A DNA stretch of 64,000 nt from Marsupella aquatica (Eukaryota > Marchantiophyta), in assembly GCA_973895155.1 (NCBI GenBank), contig OZ316898.1, positions 15,066,001 through 15,130,000 of the forward strand, given 5' to 3'. Below the pieces are notes generated by a model. It did not search any database. It was not told the origin of the DNA and saw only the letters and a list, made by a program, of their open reading frames with translations. Within the stretch, counting starts at the first letter, position 1. Every line of letters begins with the position of its first letter. The translations under genes were made by a program, and so were the position numbers. Shown piece by piece: positions 61,201-64,000 of the stretch.

Positions 61201-62851
61201 TCATTGTTTCGTTGAGACCAGTGTCAGTGAATTAGTGAACAGTGAGTTTAACAAGGGAGAAGCCAGAATGGGTTAATGATGCCAAAAAGTGGGGGAAGGA
61301 CTTAACCAAATCGGGATGCCGACTGAAAGGGGTGGTGAGGGGTGGGAAAGAAAGGCCTTTTGGTGTTGACGCTGGTTTTATTTATTTGCCACCTGGGCTA
61401 AAACCAACTTTGCTTGATAGGAAGGTCCCTAAATGGAACGTTCTCGACTGTACGCTAGCCCGATGTTTTTTCCGGGCAATGGATCCCTTTTTGTCGGATG
61501 ACAGAATTATTGCGATACTCCATATGGGAGAGTATGATCAGATTTCACAGGTCATCTCAACATGTCAAGAGTCTATAAGAAATTCCAATATTTGTGTACA
61601 CATAATGTTGTCATGGGGTTCCCCATGTACAAGGCCAAGTTTGATTTGCAGGTAAATCTATTCATCACAATTTCAAAGTTTTGCTAGCGCCAGGCGCTGC
61701 TCATTTTATCTAGTGCTCGATTAGAAATTTTAATCTTTTCCTAGGTACACTACTAATCATACTCTTAATTCTTTGCTAGCGCTCGACGCTATTACAATTC
61801 TTAGGTCCTTACTTGTTCATGTTCCCTTTTCAGGTATTCACTTTACGTTTGGATATATTTTGTCGGGTATCATCCAAGGTGAAAGTCCCAAAGGATCCTA
61901 AGTTCAAACCTCTTTCAAGAACAGAGGATCCCTCTATCACAAATCTGATCGGACTTCCGTTTGCGAAGGTGGATACAACTCCAGAGCTTGAATTTGCCGG
62001 GAATGCCAGACTACATCCAGGGTTTATGCAGTCTGTTCTGGAACTAATCATGCGTCCCAAAGATATTGTTCTGGATTGGGCTGTAGGTTCTGGGAGTACA
62101 TTTGTGGCAGGTGATAATTGTGGTCGATTTGTAATTGGGCTCAAGAATAGGAAGAAGTTCGTTGAAACCGCCTCAAAAATATTTCTTGACCTTCTAACTC
62201 CCAAAGTATCTGAGTCCAAAGCCCCTCCGAAGCCTATGCTTGCAAAACGAAAGAGAGACAAACTTAAATCAGTATTAAATTTTGACTCCGAAGATGAGAA
62301 TGAAACAGAAGAGGGGGAAGAAGAAGAGGAGGATCCCAACATTCCCAGAGTGTCTTTAACCAGAGAAGATCCGGAATCTAATGGAGGGAGTGACAACGGA
62401 GACTATTCTGAGTAAGAAACTATCGAGTAAGCTCATAAGCTAACCCGGTTTTTATTACGGTCGATTCCCTTCTTCTCTCTTTGATGTCACCATTTTTATT
62501 TCCTTTTTTGCAAATATTGTGGTCGTTGACATAAAATCCAATATTCTCCTCCTCAAGTCAGACTGGAATCTTCGTCGGCGTTTCCAACTCAGACGGAAAG
62601 TAGCTAGGTGATATATTGAAACTTCTGAGAAACCATTTGTCTTACCTTCCTATGCTGAAAATGTTGCTAGAAGAGTTGACAGTGTGCGGACCTTGCACTG
62701 GGAGAATAAAGGCTTGAGATTAAGGAGGGGGTCTGATAGAAAATTTATGCGGAACCGATTTGTGGATGATATGGCCAAGAGCAAATTTTTAGACATCGAG
62801 GCAGAATCTACCGACAGGTCCGAATCAAATGAATCGGAGTGCTCAGATTAA
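58259..62851 (+). pseudogene. ParB-like domain plus DNA N4/N6-type methyltransferase protein, spliced, broken
   Basis: The N-terminal part (58259-58900) is unrecognised. A ParB-like segment spans about 58930-59393: RIPLCWLIHMEVVW, then SIEKLKDSFRSSGYNP, then, after a frame change near 59120, MFSVFDRNHRLYSWTMV (compare the ParB D-G-x-H-R motif) and a tail ending EVAMHTVN. A helical middle (59623-60820) and a low-complexity linker follow. The methyltransferase part has DAGFIYLPPGLKP (position of the D/S-PP-Y motif, here LPPG), WNVLDCTLARCFFRAMDPFL, and LHPGFMQSVLELIMRPKD leading into VLDWAVGSGSTFVAG (the FxGxG AdoMet motif) and GRFVIGLKN. An acidic tail and a last exon ending at 62851 complete it. 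Introns with palindromes: 59393-59521, about 60824-60959, and 61652-61833. A fourth probable intron (about 62412-62567) lacks one. Stops: TGA 58898, TAG 60224, TGA 60582, TAG near 60638. Confidence 0.5.
61652..61833 (+). other. Intron in the methyltransferase region with two palindromes
   Basis: The junctions are CAG|GTAAAT and TTTTCAG|GTATTC, phase 0, joining FDLQ to VFTLRLDIF. Palindromes start at 61685 and 61777. Confidence 0.7.
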
Positions 62852-63130
62852 CTTGGATCTCTATTGTGTATTTTGGGTTTATTTTATAGTGGAACTATGC
62901 TAGCGCCGGGCGCTACCCAAATGTATGCAAGGAATGTTGTACAAACAAATATATTATATGTCAGTTGCAACCATGGTGTGTCCGCTCGAAGTACACTTTT
63001 TGTTATAGTAGCGCTCGACGCTACTATAATTGTATGACGGTCATGACGCTGATACATTGGTACTCCCGTACTTTCTGGATGACGTCAGTCAATCTTTACC
63101 GTTAATATTTTGTCTGGTCAGTCGCGATGG

Positions 63131-64000
63131 TCATGTGAGGTGAAAATGCCCGTTTGATGTTGAGACGGCCATTTCCATTTTAGACCGTAACGGGAGTTTG
63201 AGGATGCAACCGCCGTTTCTGGATGGAGCGGGCGGTTCAAGTCGCCACGAGGTTACTGGAGGGATGAACCTGCCACAGGTCCTTACTCCTGGAACATGTT
63301 GGTCCGACCCGTAGCCGGAGTCATCATTGTCGTAGCCTTCTACCGCCTCCTCCGCGGCTTGGACTACCGGCTCCCTCCGCTGCTCTCCTGGTTTTGCCGT
63401 GAACACGGCCTCACAGATCACGGGTTGTGGTTCCTCCTCCGGCTTCCAGGTTGATCTCTTCTTCTCCCTGTCGTGACCAGGAGCTTTGGGCTGCTTTTCC
63501 TCGGCTTCGGGACTTGAGGCTCCTACATACATTCGGACTCCCGGCTCGTGTTCTGGCCTCCCTCTCTCCTTGGCCCCGGTAAAGGGGTTTTCCCTGGTAA
63601 GTCGGCTTAGGCCGACTTCGGGAGCAGTATTTTGTACCGGTCCCGTTACCGTTGCCATTCTCCTTTCCTTCTCCAGCAATTTCAACAGATTCTGCATGCC
63701 TGGTTGCTGCATCAGCAAGTCTTCCTTCCTCGGCCTAAAGACCTACTCGATTCTAGGACTGTCGGGCTGGGTTGGTTTCTCTGTTGCCGGCCTCTGTTCC
63801 GGAACCTCCTCTGGTGCTCTTGCCTGCAGGGGAAGTATCGGGGCAAATATCTGACTTCGGGCATACCGGCACAACAACGGCATATGATAGCCAAGACGGG
63901 ACACGCTTCCCTTGCCGATCACCAACTGTTCCTCCTTCAAGATTTTCTTCAATTGGGTGAGGAGGTATCCGTTGTAGTCCCGGCTGGGGTCTGGCCTCTC
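63131..64000 (-). pseudogene. Gag-like retroelement ORF, cut by the right edge; one in-frame TAG
   Basis: Reading in from the edge, the minus-strand frame (RDYNGYLLTQLKKILKEEQ, then LGYHMPLLCRYARSQ) runs to TAG at 63743-63745. It continues in the same frame as VFRPRKEDLLMQQPGMQNLL and a charged, proline- and glutamate-rich tail to its stop at 63131. The start codon is beyond the window. The layout (short helical part, then disordered charged tail) resembles gag proteins of plant Gypsy-type elements, but I see no zinc knuckle or pol motif, so the family is uncertain. Confidence 0.45.

Larger units (their letters stand above)
53628..63028. mobile_element. Composite DNA transposon: MULE transposase plus divergent ParB-like/methyltransferase gene, marked by 14 palindromes
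   Basis: The interval holds two multi-exon genes reading away from a shared 503-bp region (57756-58258): a Mutator-like transposase to the left and a ParB-like plus methyltransferase protein to the right. Fourteen copies of one palindrome family lie only within 53628-63028, and the first and last copies sit just outside the two gene ends. I take these as rough borders. The sequence beside the outermost palindromes is loosely inverted (TAATAGCG..GCGCTA, then AACAAAAA on each side), which could be terminal inverted repeat. I could not identify a 9-bp target duplication. Both genes contain stops and frameshifts, so this copy is dead. Confidence 0.6.
53628..63028. repeat. Family of 14 interspersed palindromes, core AGCGCC-N-GGCGCT
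   Basis: Copies start at 53628, 53874, 55541, 55610, 55687, 57980, 58043, 58234, 59481, 60860, 61685, 61777, 62901 and 63004. Typical text is TAGCGCCTGGCGCTA. Variants keep pairing by changing both arms, such as TAGCGTCGAGCGCTA and TAGCGCTCGACGCTA. Longest arms: ATACTAGCG-TCGAG-CGCTAGTAT (58234-58256) and TATAGTAGCG-CTCGA-CGCTACTATA (63004-63028). They lie 3' of the transposase (2), in the transposase intron (3), in the promoter region (3), in introns of the plus-strand gene (4) and after its end (2). None falls in a recognised exon. Confidence 0.92.

Noticed and set aside
61242-62415. Host MT-A70 (METTL3-type) RNA methyltransferase
   Set aside because: The motif order (P-P motif before the GSGST AdoMet motif, linked by HPGFMQSVLELI) fits the beta-class DNA methylases better, and the DPPW motif of MT-A70 is absent.
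53628-63028. CRISPR-like array reading of the repeated palindromes
   Set aside because: Spacing is irregular (46 bp to 2.3 kb), the repeat is short, and the copies lie in introns of eukaryotic-type genes.

Overview
The window is nuclear DNA of a land plant. Two host genes support this: a multi-exon villin (minus strand, left edge) and a two-exon cation/calcium exchanger of the CCX family (minus strand, 33.1-35.8 kb). A short run of the plant telomere unit TTTAGGG and Copia retrotransposons primed by initiator Met-tRNA agree. I cannot name the species. Two transposable elements of unusual type make a non-flowering lineage (bryophyte, lycophyte, fern or gymnosperm) my guess, but it is only a guess. 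Everything outside the two host genes is repeat-rich, broken or unrecognised.

Layout. 1-4.1 kb: first ten coding exons of villin, running off the left edge. 6.1-10.4 kb: small repeats, a deletion-derived Copia remnant with intact target duplications, and tRNA-like SINE heads. 12.6-13.1 kb: a perfect 16-nt palindrome, a telomere-like run and a minisatellite. 14.5-16.8 kb: a broken retroelement ORF (minus) with a leader rich in GACGTC. 17.1-20.35 kb: relic of a spliced DDE transposase of a type I know from animals. 22.8-23.7 kb: fragment of a GAUT-like glycosyltransferase and decayed tandem repeats. 24.6-25.1 and 39.2-39.7 kb: two copies of a foldback element. 27.5-29.75 kb: two Helitron-like 3' ends, each preceded by the same minisatellite. 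33.1-35.8 kb: CCX.

37.3-53.3 kb is one old Copia element (345-bp LTRs, ATTCC target duplication), split by two clean nested insertions that can be resolved to the base in the reading frame: one in gag (41.8-45.7 kb) and one in integrase (46.6-50.2 kb). Both inserts carry members of a fast-evolving plant retroelement ORF family also seen at 15.5 kb.

53.6-63.0 kb is the most unusual part. It holds two divergent spliced genes: a Mutator-like (MULE) transposase with SWIM finger on the minus strand, and on the plus strand a protein that appears to join a ParB-like domain to a DNA N4/N6-type methyltransferase domain, an arrangement familiar from bacteriophage and prophage modification genes. Fourteen copies of a 13-25 nt palindrome (core AGCGCC-N-GGCGCT and variants) are scattered over exactly this interval, nearly all in introns, the shared promoter region or the ends. 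Both genes carry frameshifts and stops. A second broad theme is that the disabling stops in all these elements are almost all explained by C-to-T change at CAG, CGA or TGG codons, as expected from decay of methylated cytosines. The window ends inside a gag-like retroelement ORF on the minus strand.
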